Assembly (NCBI GenBank): GCA_017744495.1
Contig: JAGIBE010000099.1
Location: 1 to 55,732, forward strand
Source of the DNA: Caulobacter sp.
GTDB taxonomy: Bacteria > Pseudomonadota > Alphaproteobacteria > Caulobacterales > Caulobacteraceae
Reading direction: 5' to 3'
Length of the DNA stretch: 55,732 nucleotides
Position 1 is the first letter of the stretch, and the number at the start of each line of letters is the position of its first letter. The position numbers were made by a program, and so were the translations under genes. The notes under the pieces are model-generated. The model was not told where the DNA came from. It saw nothing but the letters and a program-made list of their open reading frames with translations, and searched no databases. Below are positions 1 through 7,565 of the stretch, in pieces.

Positions 1-244
1 ACACGCCGGTGAAGCGCTCGTAGTGCCCCAGGTCCAGGTCGGTCTCGGCGCCGTCGTCGGTCACGAAGACCTCGCCGTGCTGATACGGGCTCATGGTGCC
101 CGGATCGACGTTGAGATAGGGGTCGAGCTTACGAAGGCGGACCTTGTAGCCGCGCGCCTGCAGAAGCGCTCCGAGCGCTGCGGAGGCGAGGCCTTTTCCC
201 AATGAGGAAACCACGCCGCCGGTGATGAAGATGTACCGGGTCAT
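1..244 (-). CDS. pyrG: CTP synthase, N-terminal part (cut by window start)
   Basis: Only the first 81 codons are present, read leftwards from the ATG at 242-244. The protein begins [19 protein letters not shown], the P-loop start typical of the CTP synthase amidoligase domain, and continues through [20 protein letters not shown] and the [16 protein letters not shown] segment that contributes nucleotide and Mg contacts. By family knowledge the enzyme aminates UTP to CTP using glutamine and ATP in the cytoplasm. It lies downstream of secG on the same strand with a 120-base gap, in which I see no clear terminator, so the two may be cotranscribed. The glutaminase domain lies outside the window. 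Confidence 0.97.
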   Translation of the reverse strand, partial: MTRYIFITGGVVSSLGKGLASAALGALLQARGYKVRLRKLDPYLNVDPGTMSPYQHGEVFVTDDGAETDLDLGHYERFTGV

Positions 245-364
245 GGGCGATCAGATTAGCCGTGATTCGTCATCGCCGGGGAAAAGACCGAGGTTCATTC
301 ACAGAAAGAATGCGCCGCCCCCGGCGGAGCGGCTCGGCATCAACAGTAAAGTCGTCGCAGGCCC

Positions 365-907
365 TTACTGGACCGGCTTCTGCTCGGCCGGAGCCGGAGC
401 GCTGATCACCGGAACCGGCGCGGCGGCGGGCGCCTGGGTCGCGGCCTTGGGCGCGGGAGCCTTGGCGGCCGGAGCGGTCGCCTTGGGCGCCGAGACCGTC
501 GGAGCCGGAGCGCTGATCTGCGGCGCCGGAGCTTCGATCGCGGCCGGGGCGCTGGTCGCGGGAGCCGGAACGGTCGTGGTCGGCGCCGGGGCGGCCGGAC
601 CAACCGGCAGCGGCGCGGCGTTCAGGGTCTTGCTGTCCAGGGTGTCCAGCTTCAGGCGGTCGATGACCGCGTTGTTCGAGCCTTGGCGGCCCGTCAGGAT
701 CGTCAGCGCCAGGCTGATGATCAGGAAGATCGAGAACAGAATCCAGGTCGTGCGGGTCAAAAGATCGCCGGCGCCGCGGGCGGTCATGAAACCGCCGCCG
801 CCGCCGCCCATGCCTAGGGCGCCGCCTTCGGAGCGCTGCATCAGCACCACGCCGATCAGGGCGATGCAAACGATGATGTTGATGGCCAGCAGAACGCCGA
901 TGAGCAT
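365..907 (-). CDS. secG: Preprotein translocase subunit SecG with long Ala/Pro tail
   Basis: This 180-residue protein is the small auxiliary subunit of the SecYEG channel in the inner membrane. I chose the ATG at 907 because the protein then opens directly with the first membrane segment (MLIGVLLAINIIVCIALIGV). The typical SecG features follow: a VLMQRSEGGALGMGGG glycine-rich loop and a second membrane segment (TTWILFSIFLIISLALTIL, about residues 53-71). E. coli SecG is about 110 residues; here roughly residues 80-180 are an extra tail of APAP-type repeats that is probably disordered. A longer in-frame reading to 1018 adds 37 residues that do not look like SecG. The neighbours are tpiA upstream and pyrG downstream on the same strand. 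Confidence 0.95.
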   Translation of the reverse strand: MLIGVLLAINIIVCIALIGVVLMQRSEGGALGMGGGGGGFMTARGAGDLLTRTTWILFSIFLIISLALTILTGRQGSNNAVIDRLKLDTLDSKTLNAAPLPVGPAAPAPTTTVPAPATSAPAAIEAPAPQISAPAPTVSAPKATAPAAKAPAPKAATQAPAAAPVPVISAPAPAEQKPVQ

Positions 908-1060
908 GTCTAAATCGATCTCGATCCGGGCGACGGACACGTCCGCCGCGAAAAACGAAGCGGCCCCTCTATCACTTGCAACGGGCCCGCGCCATAGCTG
1001 GGGACGAACCGTCCGCACTCAAGACCATTCCCCACGTCCGCATCAGGTCCTTTCCGTCGC

Positions 1061-1579
1061 ATGATCCTCGAGACCGAACGCCTTAGCCTGACGCCGCTGA
1101 CGCTTGAGGACGCTCCCCTCGTCTATCCGTTCATGAGCGATCCGGAGGTGATGGCCCACTGGGACCGCGCCGCCATCGAAGATCCCGACGAGGTCGCCGC
1201 GGCCGTCGCCGCCCAGGTGGCCGAAATGGCGGAACGCCGTGCTCTGTACTGGGCGATCCGCCATGCCAAGAGCGACTGGTTCCTGGGTTATTGCGAACTG
1301 GTCGACCTGGATTGGCGCCACCATCGCGGTGAACTGGGCTTCATCATCGCCCGCGAGGCCTGGGGCCAGGGCTACGCCACCGAGGCCGCCGCCGCCCTGC
1401 TGGCCCACTGCGCCTCATCCTTGGGCCTCAAGCGGATGATCGCCCGCACCCATGTCGGCGACAGCCGGGCCGAGAAGGTGCTGGAGAAGCTGGGCTTCGA
1501 GCAGGAAGGCTATCTGAAAGGCCACGTCGATCGCGACGGCGAACGGCGGGACTGCCGGCTTTACGGACTGCTGTTCTGA
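1061..1579 (+). CDS. GNAT-family N-acetyltransferase (RimJ/RimL type)
   Basis: This 172-residue protein begins MILETERLSLTPLTLEDAPL, the usual opening of RimJ/RimL-like GNAT enzymes. Around residues 105-115 it has EAWGQGYATEAAAAL, the acetyl-CoA pyrophosphate-binding loop and following helix. The end (RAEKVLEKLGFEQEGYLKGHVDRDGERRDCRLYGLLF) is the normal C-terminal strand pattern, so the gene looks complete. The family transfers acetyl groups from acetyl-CoA to protein N-termini or small amines; the substrate cannot be read from the sequence. It is divergent from secG, with 153 bases between start codons, and with the next gene forms a plus-strand pair between tpiA and secG. Confidence 0.9.
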   Translation: MILETERLSLTPLTLEDAPLVYPFMSDPEVMAHWDRAAIEDPDEVAAAVAAQVAEMAERRALYWAIRHAKSDWFLGYCELVDLDWRHHRGELGFIIAREAWGQGYATEAAAALLAHCASSLGLKRMIARTHVGDSRAEKVLEKLGFEQEGYLKGHVDRDGERRDCRLYGLLF

Positions 1580-1623
1580 CGCGTCGAGAGCCCCTGCTCT
1601 CCCTGCCCTCTAAGCTCGGCCAT

Positions 1624-1653
1624 TTGAATACAATTTGCTGTTAGCGCTAACAA
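1624..1653 (+). promoter_or_regulatory. Putative promoter overlapped by LacI-type operator
   Basis: TTGAAT at 1624-1629 and GCTAACAA at 1646-1653 resemble the Caulobacter housekeeping -35 (TTGAC) and -10 (GCTANAWC) elements, with 16 bases between them. The perfect 14-base palindrome TGTTAGCGCTAACA at 1639-1652 overlaps the -10. This is the shape and core (TAGCGCTA) of LacI-family operators such as those reported for Caulobacter xylose genes. The only gene immediately downstream is the 122-residue protein at 1788. The promoter assignment is inference; the palindrome is seen directly. Confidence 0.7.
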
Positions 1654-1727
1654 CGTTCAGCTTTGTTCGCGAAATCACGCACTACAACCTAGGGTGCGGG
1701 AAAATCGGTGGCCCAGCCCCGGGTTTT

Positions 1728-1751
1728 CCCCGATCTCCAAAATCGGGAGAT
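1728..1751 (+). other. 5' UTR inverted repeats with alternative pairing
   Basis: CCCGAT (1728-1733) can pair with ATCGGG (1742-1747). Alternatively ATCTCC (1733-1738) can pair with GGAGAT (1746-1751). The two hairpins share bases and exclude each other. They lie in the leader between the putative promoter and the ribosome binding site GAGGAG (1775-1780). The stems are short, so function is uncertain. Confidence 0.4.
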
Positions 1752-1787
1752 GGCGGAATATTGGGCTCCAGCTTGAGGAGTTGTACT

Positions 1788-2156
1788 ATGTCGAGTTCCA
1801 AACACATCTCTGATCATCTCAAAGCGGTCCGTAAAATCGCTGTCGAAACTTCCCCAGAAGATGTCGCCGGAACGGTGGCGCTGGCGATCCAGAGGGTGAA
1901 GGTCACTCTGCAGAACCTCTCCTTGCTGGCCAACAAGACATCCGACCTCGAGGCGGCCGCTCGCGAGGTGGACGCTTGCCTCCCAACGTTCGTGGGCGGC
2001 CAGTGGGCCGGGACCTTTTTCGGAGACGATCTCCTGGACGCGGTGGACGCGTTCGAGGAGGCGCTGGACGCGGCGGGGCCCAGCGAGGTGGCCCGCAGGA
2101 TCGGCGCGTGGTCGGCCCGGCCCGCGCCGCCGATGGCCGCTCAACTGGCGCCCTGA
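1788..2156 (+). CDS. Hypothetical protein, 122 residues, mostly helical
   Basis: I do not recognise the family. I chose the ATG at 1788 because GAGGAG at 1775-1780 is an excellent ribosome binding site; an open frame extends upstream to 1635 but would run through the putative promoter and operator. The protein begins MSSSKHISDHLKAVRKIAVE and has long stretches suited to amphipathic helices (residues 5-20, 27-60 and 78-100), no signal peptide and no membrane segment. The acidic run FFGDDLLDAVDAFEEALDAAG is near the C terminus. The gene is convergent with tpiA, with 8 bases between stop codons. The LacI-type palindrome 136 bases upstream suggests control by a sugar-responsive repressor, but the sequence gives no biochemical role. 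Confidence 0.75.
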   Translation: MSSSKHISDHLKAVRKIAVETSPEDVAGTVALAIQRVKVTLQNLSLLANKTSDLEAAAREVDACLPTFVGGQWAGTFFGDDLLDAVDAFEEALDAAGPSEVARRIGAWSARPAPPMAAQLAP

Positions 2157-2164
2157 AGCGCCGC

Positions 2165-2926
2165 CTACGCCGCCTCGATGATCGCCAGGAAGTCGGCGGC
2201 CTTCAGCGAGGCGCCGCCGACCAGGGCGCCGCCGACCTCGGGCGCGGCGAGGATCTCGCGGGCGTTGTCGGGCTTCACCGAACCGCCGTAGAGGATGGGC
2301 ACGGTCGCGCCGTGCGCCCCGAACCGTTCGACCAGCACGGCCCGCAGCGCTCCGTGCACATGCTCGATGTCGTCCGGCGCCGGAGTGCGGCCGGTTCCGA
2401 TCGCCCAGACCGGCTCATAGGCCACGGCGAAGGCCTGCCCCGCCAGCGAGGTCGGCAGCGAGCCTCTGGCCATGCCGGTCACCACCGTCTCGGCCTGACC
2501 GGCGTCGCGTTGGGCCAGGGTCTCGCCAAAGCAGACAATCGGCTCCAACCCTGCCGCCAAGGCGGCCTCGACCTTGGCCGACACCAGGGCGTCGCTCTCG
2601 CCATAAGCCGCGCGCCGCTCGGAATGGCCGAGAATCACCAACCTGGCGCCGGCGTCGACCAGCATGGCCGCCGAGATGTCGCCGGTGTGCGGCCCCGCCG
2701 CCGCGGGATGGCAGTCCTGGCCGCCGACGATCACCGCCTCGCCCGCCATCGCCTCGGCCATCCGATGCAGCAAGGTCGCCGCCGGACAGATGGCGACCCG
2801 GGCGGCGGGCGGTTTGGCGGCCAGAGCCGCCGCCACCGCGCGGGCCTCGTCCAGCGAGGCCTCCAGCCCGAACATCTTCCAATTTCCGGCGATCAGCGGC
2901 CGGGGCGTCGTCAGCGAAAGGGTCAT
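2165..2926 (-). CDS. tpiA: Triosephosphate isomerase
   Basis: This 253-residue cytoplasmic enzyme interconverts dihydroxyacetone phosphate and glyceraldehyde 3-phosphate. All family landmarks are visible: the substrate-binding Lys17 in GNWKM, the electrophilic His101 in VILGHSERR, the catalytic Glu171 in VAYEPVWAIGTGRTP, and the phosphate-binding GGSVKPDNA near the end. Length is normal for a single TIM barrel. It is divergent from the foldase gene at 3094 (167 bases between) and precedes secG on the same strand, although two plus-strand genes now lie between tpiA and secG. Confidence 0.97.
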   Translation of the reverse strand: MTLSLTTPRPLIAGNWKMFGLEASLDEARAVAAALAAKPPAARVAICPAATLLHRMAEAMAGEAVIVGGQDCHPAAAGPHTGDISAAMLVDAGARLVILGHSERRAAYGESDALVSAKVEAALAAGLEPIVCFGETLAQRDAGQAETVVTGMARGSLPTSLAGQAFAVAYEPVWAIGTGRTPAPDDIEHVHGALRAVLVERFGAHGATVPILYGGSVKPDNAREILAAPEVGGALVGGASLKAADFLAIIEAA

Positions 2927-3093
2927 GGGCTCGGTTTGGGGCCCTTGGAGAGACGGAAGTCAAGACCGGTGAAACCCGCGCCGCTTGCCCGGCGCCCCGC
3001 GGCTCTACTATACCCGCTGCTCGCGTATCCTCCGTCGCTCGGGCCTTGGCCCTGCGGAGAACCCGCGATTTTCGAGGAAGGTTTCTCCCAGTC

Positions 3094-5055
3094 ATGCTCG
3101 CCGGCTTCCGCTCCTTCGCCAAATCGCCGTTCGCGGTGGTCCTGTTCGGTCTGCTCATCGTCAGCTTCGCGGTGTTCGGCATCAGCGACGTGTTCCGCCA
3201 TCCGCCCGGCAAGTGGGTGATCGCGGCCGGCTCACGGAACATGAAGCCGGAGGACTTCAAGGCGCAGTTCGAGAACTTCCGGAAACGCGAGCAGGCCCAG
3301 GGGCAGACGATCACGCCGGATATCGCCGTCCAGCAGGGCGTCGACCGCAAGATGCTGACCCAGCTGGCCCTGCAGGAATCCCTGGCCGAGCTGCTGCACA
3401 AGATGGGCGTGCGCCCCTCCGACAAGCTGGTGGCTGACACCCTGCGCGAACAACTGGCCGGTCTGCCGCCGGGCCAGCGTCCGTTCGATCCGATCACCGG
3501 CAAGTTCGACGAGAAGATGTACGCGGCCTTGCTGGCCCAGAACGAGCTGACGCCCGAGCGCTACAACGCCGCCCTGCGCGACGACATCGCCCAGGGCCAG
3601 GTGTCCGCGGCCATCGCCGCCAGCCTGCGCGCCCCGCGGCTGTATTCGGCCTTGGAGGCCGCCTATGGCCTGGAAGGCCGCGACCTGGCCGCCTTCGCCG
3701 TCAATCCCGCGACCGTCGAAAAGCCGGCCGCCCCGACCGACGCCCAGCTGCAGGCCTTCATGAAGGAGCACGCCGCCCAGCTGACCCGGCCCGAGACCCG
3801 CGTCCTGTCGGTGGCCCGCTTCAGCGCCAAGGCCCTGGAGAACACGGTGACCGTGCCCGAGGCCGACATCGTCAAGACCTACAACTTCCGCAAGGACACC
3901 CTGGGCACGGCCGAGACCCGCTCGTTCGTCCAGATCCAGGCGCCCGACGCCAAGGCCGCCGCGGTGATCGCCCAGCGCCTGACCAAGGGCGATGCGCCCG
4001 CCGCCGTCGCCAGCGCCTACGGCAAGCAGCCGCTGGTGATCGACTCCAAGCCCAAGACCGCTCTGCCCGACCGCAAGGTGGCCGACGCCGTGTTCGCCCT
4101 GGCGCCCGGCCAGGTCAGCGCCCCGATCGCCGGCGAGTTCGGCGTCTCGGTGGTCAAGTTGGTCAAGATCACCTCCGCCACCGTACCCAGTCTGGAATCG
4201 CAGCGTCCGGCCATCGAGGCCGAGCTGAAGGCTCAGGCCGCCCAGGCCAAGGCCTATGAGCAGACGCAAACCTACCAGGACGCCCACGACGGCGGCGCCA
4301 ACCTGCTCGACGCGGCCGCCAAGGCGGGCGCCTTCGTGCGCACCACCGCGCCGGTCGCCGCCAACGGCGTCGATCAGGGCGGCCAGCCCGACCCGGCCCT
4401 GACGCCTGACGCCCTGAAGACCGCCTTCGAACTGCCCGCGGGCGGCGAGAGCGAGCTGATCGAGGCCGGTAAGGGCGAATATTTCGCCGTACGCGTCGAG
4501 AAGGTCATCCCCTCCGCCATGCCGCCCCTGGCCGAGATCCGCGCGCCCCTGGCCCAGCAGTGGCAGCTGGACCAGCTGTTCCAGCGCATGAAGGCCAAGG
4601 CCGACGCCCTGAGCGAGCGGGTCAAGAAGGGCGAGTCCCTCGAGGCCGTCGCCGCCTCGGCCCAGAGCCAGGTGCAGCGCGTGCCCAACATCACCCGCCA
4701 GAACGCCCGCCAGTTCCAGGGCCTGGGCCGTGACCTGCTGATCAGCACGTTCGGCGCCAAGCCTGGTCAGCCGTTCGTCGCCCGCGGCCCGCAAGGCGGC
4801 TACCTGGTCGCCGTGATCGAGAAGATCCACTCCGGTTCGCCCGAGCAGATGGCCCAGATCACCGAGGCGATGCGCCCGCAGGTGTCTCAGGGCCTGTTCC
4901 GCGCGGTCGGCCAGTCGGCCCAGGACTCGGCCAAGACCCAGCTGAAGACCAAGGTCAACCTGACCCTGGCCCGCCAAGCGATCGGCGTCGACACCAGCGC
5001 CCTGCCCTCCGAGGACGGCAAGGTCCCGGCCAAGGCGAAGGACAGGGCTCAATGA
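3094..5055 (+). CDS. PpiD/SurA-like membrane-anchored peptidyl-prolyl isomerase
   Basis: This 653-residue protein probably helps fold exported proteins on the periplasmic face. The ATG at 3094 has a good ribosome binding site (GAGGAAG, 3074-3080); an earlier TTG at 3046 lacks one. A cytoplasmic start (MLAGFRSFAKSP) is followed by one membrane segment (about residues 13-31), then the SurA-N-type chaperone region. A parvulin-like PPIase domain spans about residues 275-365, ending FALAPGQVSAPIAGEFGVSVVKL. The C-terminal third is a second chaperone-like region (NARQFQGLGRDLL, FGAKPGQPFVARGPQGGYLVAVIEK). This matches PpiD architecture; activity of the divergent parvulin domain cannot be judged. 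Its stop overlaps the trpE start (ATGA), so the two are translationally coupled. Confidence 0.88.
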   Translation: MLAGFRSFAKSPFAVVLFGLLIVSFAVFGISDVFRHPPGKWVIAAGSRNMKPEDFKAQFENFRKREQAQGQTITPDIAVQQGVDRKMLTQLALQESLAELLHKMGVRPSDKLVADTLREQLAGLPPGQRPFDPITGKFDEKMYAALLAQNELTPERYNAALRDDIAQGQVSAAIAASLRAPRLYSALEAAYGLEGRDLAAFAVNPATVEKPAAPTDAQLQAFMKEHAAQLTRPETRVLSVARFSAKALENTVTVPEADIVKTYNFRKDTLGTAETRSFVQIQAPDAKAAAVIAQRLTKGDAPAAVASAYGKQPLVIDSKPKTALPDRKVADAVFALAPGQVSAPIAGEFGVSVVKLVKITSATVPSLESQRPAIEAELKAQAAQAKAYEQTQTYQDAHDGGANLLDAAAKAGAFVRTTAPVAANGVDQGGQPDPALTPDALKTAFELPAGGESELIEAGKGEYFAVRVEKVIPSAMPPLAEIRAPLAQQWQLDQLFQRMKAKADALSERVKKGESLEAVAASAQSQVQRVPNITRQNARQFQGLGRDLLISTFGAKPGQPFVARGPQGGYLVAVIEKIHSGSPEQMAQITEAMRPQVSQGLFRAVGQSAQDSAKTQLKTKVNLTLARQAIGVDTSALPSEDGKVPAKAKDRAQ

Positions 5056-6587
5056 GCCTGGAGCCCAGCTTCGACGCCTTCGCCTCCGCCTACGAGTCCG
5101 GCCGCCCGCAGGTGGTCTGGACCCGGCTGATCGACGATCTGGAGACCCCGGTCTCGGCCTATCTGAAGATCGGCCACGGCCGCCCCTACGCCTTCCTGTT
5201 CGAGAGCGTCGAGGGCGGCGCCTGGCGCGGGCGCTACTCGATCGTGGCCATGAAGCCGGACCTGGTCTGGCGCTGCCGCGGCGATCAGGCCGAGATCGCC
5301 GAGGGCGACGACATCGCCGCTGGCCGCTTTACGCCCCAGGCGGGCGGCGCGCTGGACAGCCTGCGCGACCTGGTCGCCCGCTCGCGGATCGAGCTGCCGG
5401 CCGGCCTGCCGCCGCCGTCGGCCGGCGTGTTCGGGGCCCTGGGCTACGACATGGTCCGCCTGGCCGAGCGCCTGCCGGACGTCAACGAGGACACGCTGGG
5501 CCTGCCGGACGGGATCATGACCCGGCCGTCGATCGTGGCGGTGTTCGACGCCATCGCCCAGGAGATCATCCTGGTCACCACCGCCCGGCCCCAGGCCGGG
5601 GTGTCGGCCGCCGACGCCTACGCGGCCGCCCAGACGCGGATCGAGACGGTGATGGCTGACCTGCGCGGTCCACTCGTTCAATCCGCGCCGCGCCAGAGCC
5701 ACGGCCAGGCCGAGTTCACCACCCCGGTCAGCCGGGCGGACTACGCCGAGGTGGTCGCCAAGGCCAAGGACTACATCACGGCCGGCGACATCTTCCAGGT
5801 GGTGGCCAGCCACCGCTTCCGCGCGCCGTTCCCGCTGGAGCCGTTCGCCCTGTACCGCTCACTGCGCCGAACCAACCCGTCGCCGTTCCTGTTCTTCCTG
5901 GACCTGGACGGCTTCAACCTGGTTGGCTCCTCGCCGGAGATCCTGGTCCGCCTGCGCGACGGCAAGATCACCATCCGCCCGATCGCCGGCACCCGGCCGC
6001 GCGGCGCCACGCCCGAGCAGGACCTGGCGCTGGAGAAGGAGCTGCTGGCCGATCCCAAGGAGCGGTCCGAGCACCTGATGCTGCTGGACCTGGGCCGCAA
6101 CGACGTCGGTCGCGTGGCCATGCTCAAGCACGCCGGAAGCAACGATCCGGCGGCCAAGGGCAAGCGCGCCAATGTCCGCGTCACCGACAGCTTCAAGATC
6201 GAGCGCTACAGCCACGTCATGCACATCGTCTCCAATGTCGAGGGCGACGCGCCCGAGGGCGTGGACCCGGTCGACGTGCTGATGGCCGCCCTGCCCGCCG
6301 GCACGCTCTCGGGCGCGCCCAAGGTGCGGGCCATGGAGATCATCGACGAACTGGAAGTCGAGAAGCGCGGCATCGGCTACGCCGGCGCGGTCGGCTACAT
6401 CGGCGCCGACGGCTCGGTGGACACCTGCATCGTGCTGCGCACGGCCCTGGTCAAGGACGGCATGATGTACGTCCAGGCCGGCGGCGGCATCGTGGCCGAC
6501 AGCGATCCCGACGCCGAGTACGACGAGACCCTGCACAAGTCGCGGGCCCTGAAGCGCGCGGCCGAAGAGGCCTGGCGCTTCGCCTAG
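5052..6587 (+). CDS. trpE: Anthranilate synthase component I
   Basis: This 511-residue protein makes anthranilate from chorismate, the first committed step to tryptophan, together with the TrpG amidotransferase. The N-terminal part carries FLFESVEGG, equivalent to the LLES element that binds feedback tryptophan. The chorismate-binding domain contains NPSPFLFFLDLDGFNLVGSS, PIAGTRPRG, LLDLGRNDVGRVA, the late LPAGTLSGAPKVRAMEIIDELE and YVQAGGGIVADSDP, all typical. The start overlaps the foldase stop by four bases, so there is no room for a leader-peptide attenuator directly before trpE. The partner genes trpGDC start 378 bases downstream, after a small minus-strand ORF. Confidence 0.97.
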   Translation: MSLEPSFDAFASAYESGRPQVVWTRLIDDLETPVSAYLKIGHGRPYAFLFESVEGGAWRGRYSIVAMKPDLVWRCRGDQAEIAEGDDIAAGRFTPQAGGALDSLRDLVARSRIELPAGLPPPSAGVFGALGYDMVRLAERLPDVNEDTLGLPDGIMTRPSIVAVFDAIAQEIILVTTARPQAGVSAADAYAAAQTRIETVMADLRGPLVQSAPRQSHGQAEFTTPVSRADYAEVVAKAKDYITAGDIFQVVASHRFRAPFPLEPFALYRSLRRTNPSPFLFFLDLDGFNLVGSSPEILVRLRDGKITIRPIAGTRPRGATPEQDLALEKELLADPKERSEHLMLLDLGRNDVGRVAMLKHAGSNDPAAKGKRANVRVTDSFKIERYSHVMHIVSNVEGDAPEGVDPVDVLMAALPAGTLSGAPKVRAMEIIDELEVEKRGIGYAGAVGYIGADGSVDTCIVLRTALVKDGMMYVQAGGGIVADSDPDAEYDETLHKSRALKRAAEEAWRFA

Positions 6588-6590
6588 CGA

Positions 6591-6803
6591 CTATTGAGCG
6601 CCATCGAGGCGGTCGGACGGCAGATGCTGGACGACCGCCGGCGGGGCGACCACCATCACCACCGCGAAGGTCACCGCGCTGAACGCCGCGAAGGCGGCGG
6701 CGGCCAGGACCGGCCCCATCTTCTGCCGGCGCATCGGCTTGCGCAGCAGGGCCCGGGCATAGGCCAGAGCGGCGGGATCGAGGGCGGAATCAGCGGGGTT
6801 CAT
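6591..6803 (-). CDS. Small putative membrane protein, 70 residues
   Basis: I do not recognise the family. The frame reads MNPADSALDPAALAYARALL, then a basic patch (RKPMRRQKMG), one convincing membrane segment (VLAAAAFAAFSAVTFAVVMVVA, about residues 32-53) and a short tail. Basic residues before the segment suggest an inside N terminus by the positive-inside rule. It sits on the opposite strand between trpE and trpG, with its stop 3 bases from the trpE stop. No strong ribosome binding site precedes the ATG at 6803. The protein-like composition supports a real gene, but a chance frame in GC-rich DNA is not excluded. Confidence 0.55.
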   Translation of the reverse strand: MNPADSALDPAALAYARALLRKPMRRQKMGPVLAAAAFAAFSAVTFAVVMVVAPPAVVQHLPSDRLDGAQ

Positions 6804-6914
6804 GGCGCGAGCATGCCCCAGCCCCCAGATGAAGCAATGCGACGCTTTCGCGCTGCCCTCGCGCGCTGGCCCGGCGGCTAAGCGTCCCCACAGAAAAACT
6901 TGCCGCGAAAACCC

Positions 6915-6929
6915 TCACCTTTTTGGTGA
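6915..6929 (+). promoter_or_regulatory. Inverted repeat before a trpG -10-like element
   Basis: TCACC (6915-6919) and GGTGA (6925-6929) flank a run of five T, and GCTAGAAG at 6935-6942 resembles the Caulobacter -10 consensus GCTANAWC. The repeat occupies the -35 region of that candidate promoter, 23 bases before the trpG start, so it could be a regulator site. No good -35 sequence is visible; the assignment is weak. Confidence 0.35.
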
Positions 6930-6965
6930 AACCGGCTAGAAGGCTGAACCTGGAAAGGCGGCGTC

Positions 6966-7562
6966 ATGATCCTGGTCATCGATAACTACGACAGCTTCAC
7001 CTACAACCTCGTCCACTATCTGAACGAGCTGGGGGCCGACACCGTCGTGCATCGCAACGACGACCTGTCGGTGCAGGAGGCTCTGGGCCTGAAGCCCAAC
7101 GCCGTGCTGCTGTCGCCCGGCCCCAAGGCCCCGGACCAGGCCGGCATCTGCCTGCCGCTGCTGCGCGGCGCGCCGGACGACCTGGCCATCCTGGGCGTGT
7201 GCCTGGGCCACCAAGCCATCGGCCAAGCCTACGGCGGCGACGTGATCCGCGCCAAGGAAGTCATGCACGGCAAGACCAGCAAGATCTTCCACAACGACCA
7301 GGGCGTGTTCAAAGGCCTGCCCAACCCGTTCATCGCCACCCGTTATCACAGCCTGGCGGTCGACAAGGCCACCCTGCCCGAGGACCTGGAGATCACCGCC
7401 TGGACCGAGGACGGCGAGATCATGGGCGTCCAGCACAAGACGCGGCCCGTCTACGGCGTGCAGTTCCACCCCGAATCCATCGCCACCGAGGGCGGACACC
7501 AGCTGCTCGCCAACTTCCTGGACCTGGCCAAGGTCCAGCGCGACGCGGCGATCTGGGTCTAG
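6966..7562 (+). CDS. trpG: Anthranilate synthase component II (glutamine amidotransferase)
   Basis: This 198-residue class I glutamine amidotransferase supplies ammonia to TrpE. The catalytic triad is visible: Cys79 in LGVCLGHQAIGQ, and His168 and Glu170 in VQFHPESIATEGG. The opening ILVIDNYDSFTYNLVHYL and LLSPGPKAPDQAG are standard. In many bacteria the same subunit also serves aminodeoxychorismate synthase in folate synthesis; no separate pabA is present here. It is followed by trpD after 3 bases, giving a tight trpGDC unit. Confidence 0.96.
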   Translation: MILVIDNYDSFTYNLVHYLNELGADTVVHRNDDLSVQEALGLKPNAVLLSPGPKAPDQAGICLPLLRGAPDDLAILGVCLGHQAIGQAYGGDVIRAKEVMHGKTSKIFHNDQGVFKGLPNPFIATRYHSLAVDKATLPEDLEITAWTEDGEIMGVQHKTRPVYGVQFHPESIATEGGHQLLANFLDLAKVQRDAAIWV

Positions 7563-7565
7563 GCC

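Noticed and set aside
1635-1787. N-terminal extension of the 122-residue protein back to TTG 1635
   Set aside because: It would run through the palindromic operator and putative -10, and the ATG at 1788 has a far better ribosome binding site.
3232-5052. Long minus-strand open frame opposite the PpiD-like gene
   Set aside because: It is a shadow frame with Gly/Leu/Gln-rich low complexity and no ribosome binding site; the plus-strand gene has clear domain structure.
6837-6881. A 14-residue ORF ending RWPGG upstream of trpG as a trp leader peptide
   Set aside because: It has a single Trp codon, no tandem Trp run, no terminator/antiterminator hairpins after it and no clear ribosome binding site.
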